64,000 bases of DNA from Xanthoparmelia taractica (GCA_033085395.1 MU853184.1:124001-188000), one strand, 5' to 3'; positions 23,501-34,814 are shown, numbered from the stretch's first letter. Translations and numbers: made by a program. The notes: generated by a model from the letters alone, not told the origin.

Positions 23501-24684
23501 GAAAGAACTTCTCTTCGTCCAGCTTACGAAACAAAAACTTGACTGTGGTCGTGCCGGAGGCACACGATGCGTCATCAAATGCTTCTGTTAGCAGTATGTC
23601 CTCGACGCCAAAGCAACAAAGAGTTCCTTCACCAGCAGTGCCTGTTTTACCTGCATCCATGGAAGCGGGATTTATTATTAAAGGGCAATCGACGGGTGGC
23701 CCATACCTTTTCGACAATGATATCCATTCTCCGAACACCCCAGGCTTTCCGAATCCTTCGGTCGTTCATCCTCCTTTACCACTTGAGCCTTGTCCTGAGT
23801 CAGCTTTACTTCGGCCGTTCTGGTTTCTTCGCTCCATCTATCAGACGATTGCTCATCCGAGAGGCGGTTACATTTCCAACAGACTTTTCATTCCTCGGGA
23901 CATTTGGAGGGTCAAGAACATCAAGCTGAAGAACGTGGAAGAGAAGGTTTCAAGCTGCGATCTTTTGACTGCTGCATTACTCAAGCTTGGCAAGGTTGAC
24001 AACTTGGATGCCAATGCTGTGAGGGATGAGATGGAGTTTTTTGAGACTGTTATGGAACAAGTACATTCGAATCTGTCCAGGAAGCTTGGCAGCGATGTCG
24101 GAGTGCAAGGTGCGGCTCAATTATTCAAGTCCTTTGGCGCTGGAGACGAGACAGTCTATCCTGAGGCGCTGGCACCTAAGACTACCAACGCCAGCAGCAA
24201 GGCTTACCTGTCATGGCGAAAATTACGAAACAAGAATTCTTTGGGTCCAGCTCTGCCTTTGGTCGGCTCGAACAACGTGAGCAGGGACGGATTCAGAGAG
24301 GCTCCGACGCTGAAGTCCATACCCATGACCTCGGCACCAAATCCGAAATTTCCTAAGCGTGATGTCAACCAGATCCAGTGTGTGGGTCCAAACCCGAGCT
24401 ACATGGGTGCGCTTGCGAGGCTGTGCGATGCTGCACAAGTCCTAGGTGAGCGATTGACGCGCCAATTTCACTCTTCAGTGCTAACATGAGGTGTAGATCA
24501 AATCGTCCGTCAAGTGGAAGATCCAGGACTGAAGCATTCCTCGCCAACCCACGTTGGGCTCGAATTGAGCGCCCGACACGCAGCAGAATTCTTTGGCTTC
24601 ACCGTATGTAGGTTCGTCATGGCGGACATTGGCATCATGCTTGATAAGTACATCAAAAGAGGGAGTGAGTGGGTGTTGACGTGA
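20553..24684 (+). CDS. MIT-domain protein, 1342 aa
   Basis: Three exons: 20553-21698, 21751-24445 and 24497-24684. The 52- and 51-base introns have GTAAGT and GTGAGC donors. Residues 1-310 are Ser/Pro/Thr-rich. A MIT (microtubule interacting and transport) helical domain lies at about 318-400 (KALQKAHHAVTLDQHLNFEG, then AYQDACALLQKVM) and is split by intron 1. A coiled coil at about 600-680 (ARRNVALAKENVREAERE onward) precedes long proline/serine-rich disorder. The C-terminal 280 residues are well ordered: FWFLRSIYQTIAHPRGGYIS, RLFIPRDIWRVKNIKLKN and, in the last exon, ARHAAEFFGFTVCRFVMADI ending RGSEWVLT. MIT domains bind ESCRT-III tails, so an endosomal or membrane-trafficking role is inferred. 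The end is conserved-looking, which supports the last intron. Confidence 0.88.
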
Positions 24685-24932
24685 CCTTTTGGGCATTCGA
24701 AACCACAAGCCATTGCAGCGAGCGACATTGCAAGGCGTCTTGGGCAGCGAGCGACATTGAAGAGATATCCATGTTATTACGCGCAGGATCCGGATGCTAG
24801 CCGGGCGACGGGAACGAATATGTTTGACGGCAGGGAAAAGGAAAGAGGCAGCGTGCATCGTTTGCGCCAACGCTTCTGGTTACGTTTGCTCGTCTGGTGT
24901 TTTTTTCTGATGGAATTCTCCCGTGCTATTTT

Positions 24933-25002
24933 AGGGGGAGGAGGGGGAAGAGGAAGGAGGAGGAGGAGGAGGAGGAGGAGGAGGAGGAGGAGGAGGAGGT
25001 CG
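24933..25002. repeat. GGA purine microsatellite
   Basis: About 70 bases are almost pure purine on the plus strand. They open with G-rich sequence and then run as at least 14 consecutive GGA triplets (AGGAGG pattern). The tract lies about 250 bases after the stop of the MIT-domain gene, within or just past its likely 3' UTR. Such tracts can form triplex or G-quadruplex structures. Confidence 0.9.
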
Positions 25003-25726
25003 ACTCCATTTACTGTCCATAATACCTACCATACTATGTGTGTATCTGCTACGGCCCCCCCCGTTGATGTGCTGGGATCCATCTATTAGATAGACAAATT
25101 CAAATCAGCGCGATATTCATTGTCAGACATCGTGCATTCTATCCATACATCCATCCATACCTCGTATTGGTGAAAAAGTGCCTTGGATAAACCCCATCTC
25201 TGGCACCGCAGGGCTCGTATATGAGATGGTATTTTGAGATTAGTTAGCATGACCTGTTTCGTGTAGTCGAGAATAGACGATGCGGGATGCGTGGTGGCTA
25301 GATAAGGAGGTTGAGGTTCTTGAGATGCGTTGGCAAAGTAGGGCCGGTTAGAATGATGGGTTGGCTGAATCGGTCTGTGGATTGTTAGGTCCGGAAGGAG
25401 GGAAAGAGGGAAAGAGAAGAAGTTCTCTGGAAAGGGAAAGAAGAGGAGCTTGGTGACTCCTTTGACGAACGGCTTAGATTGGTATGCGCTCGAACACTTT
25501 GTACTCGTATATATGTTCGTGATAAAATGTAGCGTTAGAACTTTCGTTGTCACAAAATCTCTCGATGCTGGTTTGACTCTTCTATACAAAGACATAGCCA
25601 AGTCATGCCGCATCATCAGATGTACTCTCGTACAACCAAGAGAATCCTTGTTAAAAACCAAAACAGCTCGTATCCAAACATGACATTGCATGCATGCCTC
25701 GATACGGTGAATCAAGACGCGGCACA
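25003..25726. other. Intergenic between convergent genes
   Basis: Contains the 3' flanks of the MIT-domain gene and of the alpha/beta hydrolase. A 223-codon minus-strand frame here has the composition of non-coding DNA and no domain, and is not called. TACATCCATCC-like short repeats occur at 25140-25160. Confidence 0.4.
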
Positions 25727-26938
25727 TCAGGAACCGAAAACAACAGTACGCAACCATGCATAGCCCCTTGCTACTTTCGCTTCAAACTCCACTCCAGGCT
25801 GAGGGAAGGAATCGAAAAGGTGTTCAGCACCGTCCACGACCTCGATATCCGCCTCGACGCCCTTTTCTTTCAGCGCTTCAATTGTGCGCATGCTCTGCTG
25901 CCACGGGATCAGGTCGTCGGTTCGTCCGTGGAGCAGGAAGGTTGGGGTGCGGAAGGCGCCGCTGAGGATGTGGGCGTAGGGGGAGATGGATTGGACTTCT
26001 GCTGTGGCTGGGAAGGTAGTATCGGAGGAGTCGTAGGATGGACCGCGGAGGAGGAATGGAACGGTTTGCCCGCGCCAGATCATGTGCAGTATGAAGCGGC
26101 AGCGGGGATCCGCCAGCGTCATTGAGCCTGGGCGAACGGCTGGGAGGTAGCTTGCGATCTGAAGTGAAGGGGGGGTTAAGTAGAGGGCAACTATGGGAGG
26201 TGATTGGAAAGGTTTGGGATAGCTGGAAGGGGGGGAAGATGCTTACTGGTTCCTTCTGGATGCCTTCGAGGACGTCGTAGGGTTCGTCAGGGGATGACAG
26301 AGCAAATCTGACAAAAATGGGATTTCTCCAATCTATGTTCTGATGTGAGCATTCTTGCCAGTGGCAGAAAGACAGGAAACCGGTTGGTAGAGGAGCACTC
26401 ACGTTCACTCTCGTAATCTGTAGGACAATAAAATGCTAAAATAGCCTCCGGGGCTCTAAGGCCCCGTTGCGGCGCGGTGAAGCCAAGGGTCATAGATAAA
26501 TGTCCGCCCGACGACCAACCCACGGCTGCAACCTTCTCGCCGTCCGCCTCGAGGCCTGGCTCAAGCGTGGGGGCTAAGGAGGGTAGCTGCAAGCGCGACC
26601 AGCGCAGAGCCTCACATACATCGTTCATTGGCCCATCGAGGACATTGAGCTCAGGACAGAGGCGGTAGTCAAAACTGACCGGGAGAAATCCGTGGCTAAT
26701 AAGGAGTGCGACCTGTTTGGGATTGACTTGCTGGCGCGAGAACATGACGTGGCCACCGCCATGGAAGAGCATCGCTTCAGACCTGTCAGCTTCATCTTGG
26801 CGTAGGATGGGGGTGTTTCATACCAACTGGTCTCTTCTCACCAGGCTTGATGTTGGGGGGAACAAAGACATCAGCGTATAGTGACAAGGTTCGGGCCTGC
26901 TTCCACACCAACGTCTTGATTACGGGCATCTGTTCCAT
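25727..26938 (-). CDS. Alpha/beta hydrolase (acetyl-esterase-like), 334 aa
   Basis: Four minus-strand exons: 26938-26824, 26774-26403, 26332-26247 and 26158-25727. Their phases (1, 1, 0) agree. The protein starts MEQMPVIKTLVWKQARTLSL, the usual first strand of this fold. The oxyanion motif HGGGH is at residues 43-47. The nucleophile elbow GWSSGG places Ser at about 126. The C-terminal exon supplies the acid in HGRTDDLIPW and the catalytic His in DGAEHLFDSF. Fold-3 hydrolases of this kind hydrolyse small esters. Close relatives in fungi often accompany polyketide synthases, but no synthase is in this window, so the substrate is unknown. An upstream in-frame extension exists (to about 27010), so an extra 5' exon cannot be excluded. 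Confidence 0.86.
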
Positions 26939-27841
26939 GGTGTAGCATCTTTTGAAAGGCAGGATAGTCTTGGGTTTGAAGATATGTTCCTTTACCGCCC
27001 AGCCACCTGGAGTATGAGGTCAAGGTATTCATTGCTCGGTGCCTTCGGTCACAAAAGGTTGATCAGATTAGTCAATCGGACTGGGAGATGTCGGCTTTTT
27101 CATCACCTCCGAGTATGCAAACCAATGTACCAGTAAATCTCTCTTCCGACCTCATCTCTGCCATCTACTTTGTAACTGCGTACGATAAACCTCCCAGGAT
27201 CTCCGATTTGATGCCAAGATTATCATGGATCGGGATATCCATTTCTTTTACGTGGGGTTCCAAGGTAACTTCTCAAATTTTTGAGAGCGTAATCAATGGC
27301 GCGGGCTGCGGATAGCCACGAGCAAGCTGCATGGCATTCTCTTGCGGCCTTTTCATGCAGTAGCGCGTGGCGGTATACAAGCAAGTACCTGAAGGTAGTA
27401 CGAAGTAAGCCATCGAGGTACATGCCAAGAAGCAAGGCCACACGAAGTTGCTTGCGCATTTCGGGCCTTTCCTCCACGAACAATAGAGATAGTCTCGTCG
27501 AGTTCACGACAGGTCGAGGCCTGACCAAAGGTCAGCGACCACTGCCTCTATCAGCTTTGTGCCCGGATGTCCATGTCTCCGTTGTCATTTGAAGCAACTA
27601 ATCATCTGCACTTTGGGGGATGGAACAAGAGCATTACGTCCCGAATTTGGCTTTCGGCGCGTGGAAAAGTCGGAACAGAGTGAGATGCCATCAATATCAG
27701 ATATAATCGTACCCAACCGTAATGCTTCGTGACACATGCAACCCATAAACCCATACATCCCAAGAGAGAAGATGCAGCCGAAAATGCCCCACAAGACACC
27801 TATCCAAGGCCCCTATGCTCGAAACCCCATCAAGATTCGCT
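26939..27841. other. Intergenic, no gene seen
   Basis: Contains the 5' flank of the hydrolase and the 3' flank of the 581-aa gene. A 101-codon minus-strand frame at 27223-27528 has acceptable composition but no domain or neighbouring exon, and is left uncalled. Confidence 0.4.
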
Positions 27842-29587
27842 TCAAATCTCCCCCCAAGCTCCCATTCCTCCACCACCAACACCGATGACACTGCCGCCAC
27901 CGCTTCCTACAGTACTCCCGCCAAGATCCCAATAGTTCCTGCTCGAGCTCCCTAAACTACCTCCTCTCAAGTCCGTCCTCCTCGCACTGACCGCAACGCT
28001 GCTCGCACAGCTGCTTCCCCCGTTTCTCCTTAAGCTATGCCGTCGCACCTGCCCGTGTCTTTGGTCCCAGGTCGCTGCAGCCCGTGATACGAGAGGGTGG
28101 TATTGCCTTATAATCGCCGCGCGGCGTAATGAGTCAGGGGTTGATGTGGTGGCGACGTTGAGAGGCGGTTTACTTGTAGTTGCCGGCCGCCGCTGCGAGG
28201 TAAAACGGTTGTGGAGGAAGCGGAAAACAGTCTTGATATCTGGACTCTGTTCCCAGTATGCACAGTCGTCTTCGGGAGTGGCAGAGGCGGATTCTTCTTC
28301 TTCAATGCCCCAGAGGGCAGCATGTGTAGACTCAGCGGCAGAGTTCTGTGTAGGGAGAGATGCGTCTTGTAGGGTGGGCCTGAATTCGAAGGATGCTGCT
28401 GTATTTCCGCTGGGCGTCAAGGGCTTGGACTGTGACCTGGACGAAGTTGGTGTTGTAACTGGCATTCCAGCGTAGTCTGAGGTAGAGGGATTGAATGGGG
28501 TACTGAGGGTGCTGAATGCACCTGGGTGCTCCGTGAGCTGCTGCAGTAGTATTCCGAGCTCACGAGAAAGACGGTCCAACAGTCGTCCTTCCCAGCCAGC
28601 GCCAGCACGTGCAGGTACTGAATTGTCCGAATGCGAGGATTTTGAAGGGCTTGATTCTGAAGGGGGCTCGCCTTCTGGTCTATCTGTGGGAAGTGATTCG
28701 CCGAAAATGACGGAGAGCAGAGTGTCGTCGATACCGATGAAATCACGTATGACTCTTCGAGTGATGCGCTGCCAGAATGATTCGCTGTCTTCAATCACTG
28801 GCGAGCATGCACCCAAAGGTACAGTCGTCGCTTCGTCCCCAGTATTCTCGGCAACTGAGCCCTTGATAATCTGCTCCAGGCGAGCAGTACCGGATGTCAT
28901 TTCTGCTCGCTGGCTTATCACACTGCTTCTTCTCCGCCTAGTCTCCCTCTCAATCTCATCCAACAGAACTTTGGATTGTTCCATCCTCCATTGCTCAATC
29001 CTCTCCCTTGTTGCGGCTTCGATGCTCACGGCATCATGGTCTTCAACAGCATCAATCCTCCTTTGCACACTAGACCTTCTCCTGTGGTGCCCGATTGATC
29101 GTTTTCGCGGATTGAACCGCTCAAAGTGCCATAGCTGCTCTTGGAGAGGTGGACTTGATGTAGGGAATGTGCCTAGTCCATCATGCCGTGGCAGTACGGA
29201 AGTGCTTGGTTCGAAGAGTCCCGCTCTGTGCATGAGCGAAGGTTCTTGGAAAGCGTGGAGACCTTCGTCTAGACTGTCCAGGTCTTCATCATCGTCAACG
29301 GAGCCATTTGTAGTCTTGCAAAGGATGTCCTCATCTTGTCTTGACTTGGTATCCAAAGAGCCAAAGTCACTTAGCCTCGACAGTCCAGCTGTGGGCGTGC
29401 ATATGGTCGAGGCAGTCTGAGTTTGGGGACTTGAATATGCTGGAAAGAGTATCCATTCTGGTGATTCTGGTGCCTGTTCAAGCTCTCGGTGTAACGGCGA
29501 GGAAATGATGGTCGTAGGATTGTTCTGTAAGTCCTGGACCACGGGCTGGCGTATCGCAGGAGCGAGGACAGGTTGGCAAAACGCCAT
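27842..29587 (-). CDS. Unknown protein, 581 aa
   Basis: A single exon from ATG at 29587 (MAFCQPVLAPAIRQPVVQDL). Residues 1-150 and 330-470 are Ser/Pro/Thr-rich and likely disordered. A basic helix-rich region at about 165-240 includes RKRSIGHHRRRSSVQRRIDA and ERIEQWRMEQSKVLLDEIER, suggesting a coiled coil. This is followed by SFWQRITRRVIRDFIGIDDT and LLSVIFGESLP, the most structured-looking segment. Another ordered patch, TVFRFLHNRFTSQR, lies near 470, and the Gly/Ser-rich tail ends GGGGMGAWGEI. There is no signal peptide or membrane helix. I do not recognise the family. It is divergent from the MYND gene across 1 kb. Confidence 0.75.
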   Translation of the reverse strand: MAFCQPVLAPAIRQPVVQDLQNNPTTIISSPLHRELEQAPESPEWILFPAYSSPQTQTASTICTPTAGLSRLSDFGSLDTKSRQDEDILCKTTNGSVDDDEDLDSLDEGLHAFQEPSLMHRAGLFEPSTSVLPRHDGLGTFPTSSPPLQEQLWHFERFNPRKRSIGHHRRRSSVQRRIDAVEDHDAVSIEAATRERIEQWRMEQSKVLLDEIERETRRRRSSVISQRAEMTSGTARLEQIIKGSVAENTGDEATTVPLGACSPVIEDSESFWQRITRRVIRDFIGIDDTLLSVIFGESLPTDRPEGEPPSESSPSKSSHSDNSVPARAGAGWEGRLLDRLSRELGILLQQLTEHPGAFSTLSTPFNPSTSDYAGMPVTTPTSSRSQSKPLTPSGNTAASFEFRPTLQDASLPTQNSAAESTHAALWGIEEEESASATPEDDCAYWEQSPDIKTVFRFLHNRFTSQRRPATTSKPPLNVATTSTPDSLRRAAIIRQYHPLVSRAAATWDQRHGQVRRHSLRRNGGSSCASSVAVSARRTDLRGGSLGSSSRNYWDLGGSTVGSGGGSVIGVGGGGMGAWGEI

Positions 29588-30589
29588 GACTCTCAGCGTT
29601 TGTCGTTGGTCGGGAGGTTGGCCTTAGAATCTGTCTTTTCTTTAAGCAAGCAAGCCCGAGATGGGCCGGCGCAAAGGATGCGGTCCAGCAAAGAGATGCT
29701 CTTCAGACTTCTAACAATTGTGCCCGGTCGAGGAACAGCTACCGTCAAGACGGCTGTAGACTGTAGTACCCGGAGGAAGAAAGATTTTGCTTGTTAAGAG
29801 TGACTCGGATGACTCAGGTCATAAGCAGCGACACCCAGGTGCTACTGCAAGTGACGGGTGACAGCTTGAGGCTTGGCGTGGCGATCAAAGTTGGGGGATA
29901 AAGAGGATGATGCAGAAGAAAATAGGTTGATCCATATGAATGATTTGGAGATGTTACCAGCATATACGGGGTAGCTTGCTGGTCCTTATCCGAAGTAGAA
30001 GTATATGATATGTAACGGCTCCTTCAGAGCTTCAGCCACATGTTAGAGATCCTGGTCGTCGATAATGATTAGCGCCGTTCTAGATTGTCTTGTCCTGTAT
30101 TTAAGATCTTAGTTGCATTTCAAGTTGAAGAAAAGTATATGTACTACCAGTGCCTCACGCCTCAAACGGTACCGAGTGATATTCCCTGTCCAGGTCCTGG
30201 GATATCATTGCATTTCTCTTCTCGTCTTATGCTGGAGCAGTTCGTCTTGGAGGATGCTTCTTTCACCGGAATTCAGACATCTTAGTGTTAAGCAAGGTGC
30301 CGGATGCGATGGCACCCTAGTCGCAGAATTGTACCTAAGGTACTCATCCTAACACTTCGCTCTCTCCTGACGTGACTTCCTCTCCTTTGTCTTTCTTGCA
30401 CCACTCTTTCTGTACAGAGCAAGGCTCTTGCACGCTGTATCTGCTCCTGTCCCCAGTGTCTTGCTTCATTATCATCCACTTATCCGCATATCTACTGCCC
30501 CAGTACCCCTCCTGCAATCTCCGTATTGAAGTTTCTTCACTCATCTCCCGACTGAAAGGACTGGAAGAGTCTCCCTCTGTCAGTCCAGC
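29588..30589. promoter_or_regulatory. Shared 5' region of two divergent genes
   Basis: One kilobase separates the starts of the 581-aa gene (minus) and the MYND gene (plus). The final 230 bases before 30590 are CT-rich, typical of a fungal transcription start region. No other gene is seen and no specific operator was recognised. Confidence 0.45.
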
Positions 30590-33500
30590 ATGTTCTCTCC
30601 AACATATGTCCAACTCAAGTATTGGTTTTACCCAATTGGAAACACGCCTGCCGTCAATCTGCTCCGGGATATCCCAGCATGCCAGGGGGAGGAGACTATC
30701 AGGATCCTCTCTTTAGCTTGTGGCGATCCAAGGAACGTGCTATTTTCTTTGTGGTGCGAGCGAGGGCACAACACCAAGCGAGCCCTAAGCTTCACCTGCT
30801 GCGATATCGAACCAGCGGTTCTAGCACGAAATGTTGTCCTCTTCACGCTCATTATCAGAGGATACCCAAGTTCAGAGATATGGGATCTCTTTTACCACTT
30901 CTACGTGCCAGCGAGGACTTTATCCATCCTCCGCACTCATGCTGCGGGCTTGTTAGAGGCTTCGGATTCCACCGAGAAATGGGCATCGTCTCCATACGGC
31001 AGTCATATTCAATACTTGAATAAGAACACGCTGCAGGAGTTGCGGCGGTATTGGGCCCGCTATGCGTCGGCGGAGGAGTTTCTCCAAGCCAGGACTGCCA
31101 TCGCGCAGCGCAGCAAGGAAATTGGTAGCATGCATTTCGCTACGGGCATAAGGTCGGCAGGTCCCTTGTGGTGCAATGCAATTGAGACGATAGGGACTGT
31201 GTATCGGGAGTTCTGGAAAACAGGTGTCGTAGCAGGGAACAGTGACGATCTTTCCCAACTCAATGGCAAAGGAGAGGTCAACCCGATGTTTGCCGTTTCT
31301 TCAGCTGCATCAAAAAAATTTGCTGTGCACTACGGCGCCGAGCCACTTCTAGGATTTCATCTTCCAGAAGCTTTTCAGGAAAAGGGTTCCAAACAAAGAG
31401 GGAGTGTCTCAGACCAGTCGAAGCATCTGGTGAAGATTGCCAAGTCGCAATTCAAGGCTTGGTGTGAGAGCTTTCGGGACTATGTCAGCAGAGACCGCGT
31501 CCAGATTAGCCTCTTCTGTGGAGAAGCTCTTGCTCTCGGCCACGATTTACAGCTAGCAGTCACCCTAGACCAGAGGTCGAGCCATTCTGCTAGGACCTAC
31601 GTCAAGCCATGGAGCGCCTGTCCACTGTTGCTTGATGGGCACGTCAATCTGACCGCTCCATTTCAGGTCATTGATACCTCAAACCTTGGTGATCATGTTG
31701 GACTCCTTAACATCCTTTCTGCCACGGCCCCATTGTTACAACGGAGCGCCTCTTCAGTGCTCTACACCGAGAGTCTTTTGATGACATCAGAGAACCTTTC
31801 GGCATCTCTGTCGACAGCCTTGGGCTCAGACGTCGCGACGTTCTCACTGCTCATAGGACTGGCGCCCTCAGGACTGCTAACAGGCGTCACACTCGATGCT
31901 GTTTCTAATGAGACCGCATTGTGCAGTTTCTTTCAAGGAGATATACGTGGCCAAAAGCAGTATCGTCTGAGGGTTTCTTGGAAATATCACCAATTTTCGG
32001 ATAACAGCGTAGTAGGAGCGCTTGGAAGTAGTATTGGGAGCGACATTCAAGTCAGATTCGAAGCAAAAGAGCTCGCCAGCTATCTTTTTGACATCTACAA
32101 GACAATGTTCGGCCATGAGGATCTTTCAAAATTGATGGCCCAAATGGCCAGCAGAAAAGCAGGACATAATTCGGTCGAATTGCAGCGCTATACAAGGGCT
32201 GGCATGGCTGCTCTGCTCCGCCTGGTCAAAATTACGGTTCAGGTAGACTGGGAGCAGACCATGCTGATTTTCAACAACCATCTCGAAACAGATCGGTCGT
32301 TAATAGTCGGATCAAATAGTCTGCAGGAGCTGTACATGCATCTTCACATCTTAGGCGTTTGGACAAACGACTGTTTGAAAAGGAGCCCAAATCAGCTTCG
32401 AAATGGCTTCGGTCTGAATTTGAGACCCACGTCTAATGAGAAAGGCATCCTTGCTGCAGATAACGCACCTTCAGTAGTTCACTTAGTCCTGGTGGTGCCA
32501 AGAGAGAAACTCACCGTATTCACCGGCAAGACCCCGGAAGAAATTGGAACTCCTGCTCTACATTTCTCTGTAACCCAGATTCATGGTCAACATCAATACG
32601 ATAATTGTTTCTACTCGTTCCAGGCCTTCTTCGGCAAGGTAGTCTATGACGACAATACCGAGAACGCTTCAATCGTTAAAGAAGACGAACATGGCTGGCT
32701 GGGCTCCGCTGACCTCGTGGTTATTTGTGCAGTGCCCACCTTTGGCTTACTTCTTGGGCCAAAAGATGGCATCCGAGCTGCTCTCAGGGTCAACACCAAC
32801 CCTGATAGCAGTGTGAGGTTTGCACATCTTGGTATGCGGATGGCAGTCTTCGAGACCGGATTTGATGATGGCAAAAGACTTTTTGTCTGTCGTGATGCAC
32901 CGAAGCTGGACACCTTACGGTCGTCCTCTAGGCAAAAGGAGTGGATACAGAAGGCTTCCGCGCAAAAGCAATCTTCGTCTCAGAGGCTCGTAAAAATGAA
33001 CGCCGCCCACAGAGCCACTCATTTGCAGAGCCACATGGATTTTCCAAAAGACTCCGCCGAGAGTAAAGCGTTGTCTACTGGTGCAGCGGTTACGGTCGTT
33101 GAATGTTCACCAAACACAGTGATGCTGCGAATTGGATCATCTTTGAAGCGACTAATCGTCTTCCCCTTCCCCATTCAAGGATCCTATGCGAAGACAAGGG
33201 TTGCAAGAAAATCTTCTTGGATAGAGGTCGAGGTCTCAATCTTTACTGCGTTGAATGGTGACCGCTTCGACTCGTGGACCCAGATGATATTCGAGTCCGG
33301 TCGTCCACCGTTGTGTTGGAGTATACCTCGAGTAAATCTAGAGTTGCAGCCTTCGATTGCGTTGTCGAAAACAGGAGACTTTTCCTGGCTTCGCACATTC
33401 ATGGGTACAACCATAAGCGACGCTGAGAGACCCTTGAACAAGCCAGATCAGGCGACGACGACGAACGCCAAGTTTGATCTAAAGCAGTCACTGAACATCC

Positions 33501-34252
33501 TCTTCCAGTCATTCGCAGGTCTTAATGAGAATGCTACTAGTCCAAGTAAGACCTTCCAGCTCGCTCTCGAAACAACCGGTGCTCATACCCTCATATTCGC
33601 CACTGGGCTCCGTTTTGACCTCGACTTGGGCTCCGTAGTCATGGAAGCTTACGTCGTGCCTTTTACTATCCCAAGAGTGAAGGAGCTCCTCCAACCACTT
33701 CATGCTTTGCAAGCGACCGGAACCCGGACAATCCTAGTCAGCAATGATGAATCAATTTTGTGGAAGAGAATGCTCCCGGCCTTAGCAGAGCGCTGCCGGA
33801 CATGGGAGCATAAGTCCACGTGCGAGTATCAGAACAAGGGCGCTCCGCTATCCACGGAAGAAGGCAAGTCACCCTTTTGCAGCTGCGGCGAGGGAAAGAC
33901 CTCTGGCGCCAAGCTCGCGAAGCTGGGTTTGAAGGAATGGGCTCCGTTCGCCAAATACGCTATCCGTGTCGCCATCGCTCCAATATTCCCTGCCCCGTAC
34001 GTCGAATCCTCCATGTCGGATCTTGTCAACCTGTCTCGCGCGCCTCCGTCACAGTTTGCCGCTGGAAACTCGGTACTGGCTCCGACGGGGCAGAAGCCGA
34101 AGCTGGCTGGGGATGTGGCGAAGTGCGATAGCTGTGGGAAGGCGGGGGATAGGCTGCTGGTGTGTGGAGGGTGTCGGAAGGCGAGCTATTGTGGGCTGGA
34201 TTGCCAGAAGGCTGCGAGGAAGGAGCATAAAAGGGATTGTGCGAGGGATTGA
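30590..34252 (+). CDS. MYND zinc-finger protein with N-terminal DUF4470-like region, 1220 aa
   Basis: A single exon of 3.66 kb starts MFSPTYVQLKYWFYPIGNTP. The N-terminal region (about 1-110) has ILSLACGDPRNVLFSLWCER followed by FTCCDIEPAVLARNVVLFTL. This is the pattern of DUF4470, a fungal domain often paired with MYND fingers. The middle 1000 residues are largely ordered without an identifiable fold. A MYND finger lies at the C terminus (about 1178-1217): CDSCGK, CGGCRKASYCGLDCQ and HKRDC supply the Cys/His zinc ligands. MYND fingers mediate protein binding, and DUF4470 proteins are uncharacterised, so the role is unknown. The intronless structure contrasts with the intron-rich genes nearby. 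Confidence 0.9.
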   Translation: MFSPTYVQLKYWFYPIGNTPAVNLLRDIPACQGEETIRILSLACGDPRNVLFSLWCERGHNTKRALSFTCCDIEPAVLARNVVLFTLIIRGYPSSEIWDLFYHFYVPARTLSILRTHAAGLLEASDSTEKWASSPYGSHIQYLNKNTLQELRRYWARYASAEEFLQARTAIAQRSKEIGSMHFATGIRSAGPLWCNAIETIGTVYREFWKTGVVAGNSDDLSQLNGKGEVNPMFAVSSAASKKFAVHYGAEPLLGFHLPEAFQEKGSKQRGSVSDQSKHLVKIAKSQFKAWCESFRDYVSRDRVQISLFCGEALALGHDLQLAVTLDQRSSHSARTYVKPWSACPLLLDGHVNLTAPFQVIDTSNLGDHVGLLNILSATAPLLQRSASSVLYTESLLMTSENLSASLSTALGSDVATFSLLIGLAPSGLLTGVTLDAVSNETALCSFFQGDIRGQKQYRLRVSWKYHQFSDNSVVGALGSSIGSDIQVRFEAKELASYLFDIYKTMFGHEDLSKLMAQMASRKAGHNSVELQRYTRAGMAALLRLVKITVQVDWEQTMLIFNNHLETDRSLIVGSNSLQELYMHLHILGVWTNDCLKRSPNQLRNGFGLNLRPTSNEKGILAADNAPSVVHLVLVVPREKLTVFTGKTPEEIGTPALHFSVTQIHGQHQYDNCFYSFQAFFGKVVYDDNTENASIVKEDEHGWLGSADLVVICAVPTFGLLLGPKDGIRAALRVNTNPDSSVRFAHLGMRMAVFETGFDDGKRLFVCRDAPKLDTLRSSSRQKEWIQKASAQKQSSSQRLVKMNAAHRATHLQSHMDFPKDSAESKALSTGAAVTVVECSPNTVMLRIGSSLKRLIVFPFPIQGSYAKTRVARKSSWIEVEVSIFTALNGDRFDSWTQMIFESGRPPLCWSIPRVNLELQPSIALSKTGDFSWLRTFMGTTISDAERPLNKPDQATTTNAKFDLKQSLNILFQSFAGLNENATSPSKTFQLALETTGAHTLIFATGLRFDLDLGSVVMEAYVVPFTIPRVKELLQPLHALQATGTRTILVSNDESILWKRMLPALAERCRTWEHKSTCEYQNKGAPLSTEEGKSPFCSCGEGKTSGAKLAKLGLKEWAPFAKYAIRVAIAPIFPAPYVESSMSDLVNLSRAPPSQFAAGNSVLAPTGQKPKLAGDVAKCDSCGKAGDRLLVCGGCRKASYCGLDCQKAARKEHKRDCARD

Positions 34253-34814
34253 GACCGTGCGCTTGACGGTGTAGAGAACTTTCATGTCCGTAGAATCATG
34301 TTGTAAACAAAAGCTGTCTGATAACATTTCGTGTCTACGACATGGTTCCAAAGCTACCTATCATAAAAGAGCTTGTATACTTACATGAGCCTTGAAAGCC
34401 GACTGTCACAAAAGCGTCTCCGTCCTCAGATGCTAGACCAGATACACACGGACTTCAGCCAAGCTCTCCACAGTCCAGACTTTCCTGTATCGGACGGATG
34501 GAGTTTCTCTCCGTATAGTGTCTGTCTAGCCCTGCAACATATATCCACACACTCTTGACCATCGCGTCATTGAGGCGTTCGTGGTCTTCCGTCCCTTGCT
34601 TGCTTGCTTGCTTCACTCATGTCTTTATTGGCCGAGCTCGTCCTGATTTCAACAACCTCATATCGCTCGAGAGCCCGCGTATGGCCGATCCGCTTTCACC
34701 AAGCGCGATGAAGAGACCGCCATCGTAAACCTTCCTGTTGCTCCTACGAACTCGGTGCGCGAGCAAAGCATTTCGGGATGTGCGGCATTCGTCATTCCTC
34801 GCATCCCCCCATCA
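34253..34814. other. Intergenic between convergent MYND gene and IMP3
   Basis: Holds both 3' flanks. A short CTTG tetranucleotide run lies near 34594-34613. No gene is supported. Confidence 0.5.

Noticed and set aside
25086..25757. 223-codon minus-strand frame downstream of the hydrolase
   Set aside because: Composition of intergenic DNA, overlaps 3' flanks of two genes, no similarity recognised.
12141..26938. A secondary-metabolite cluster (MFS transporter, aldo-keto reductase, alpha/beta hydrolase)
   Set aside because: No backbone enzyme or cluster regulator, and unrelated housekeeping-type genes lie between them.
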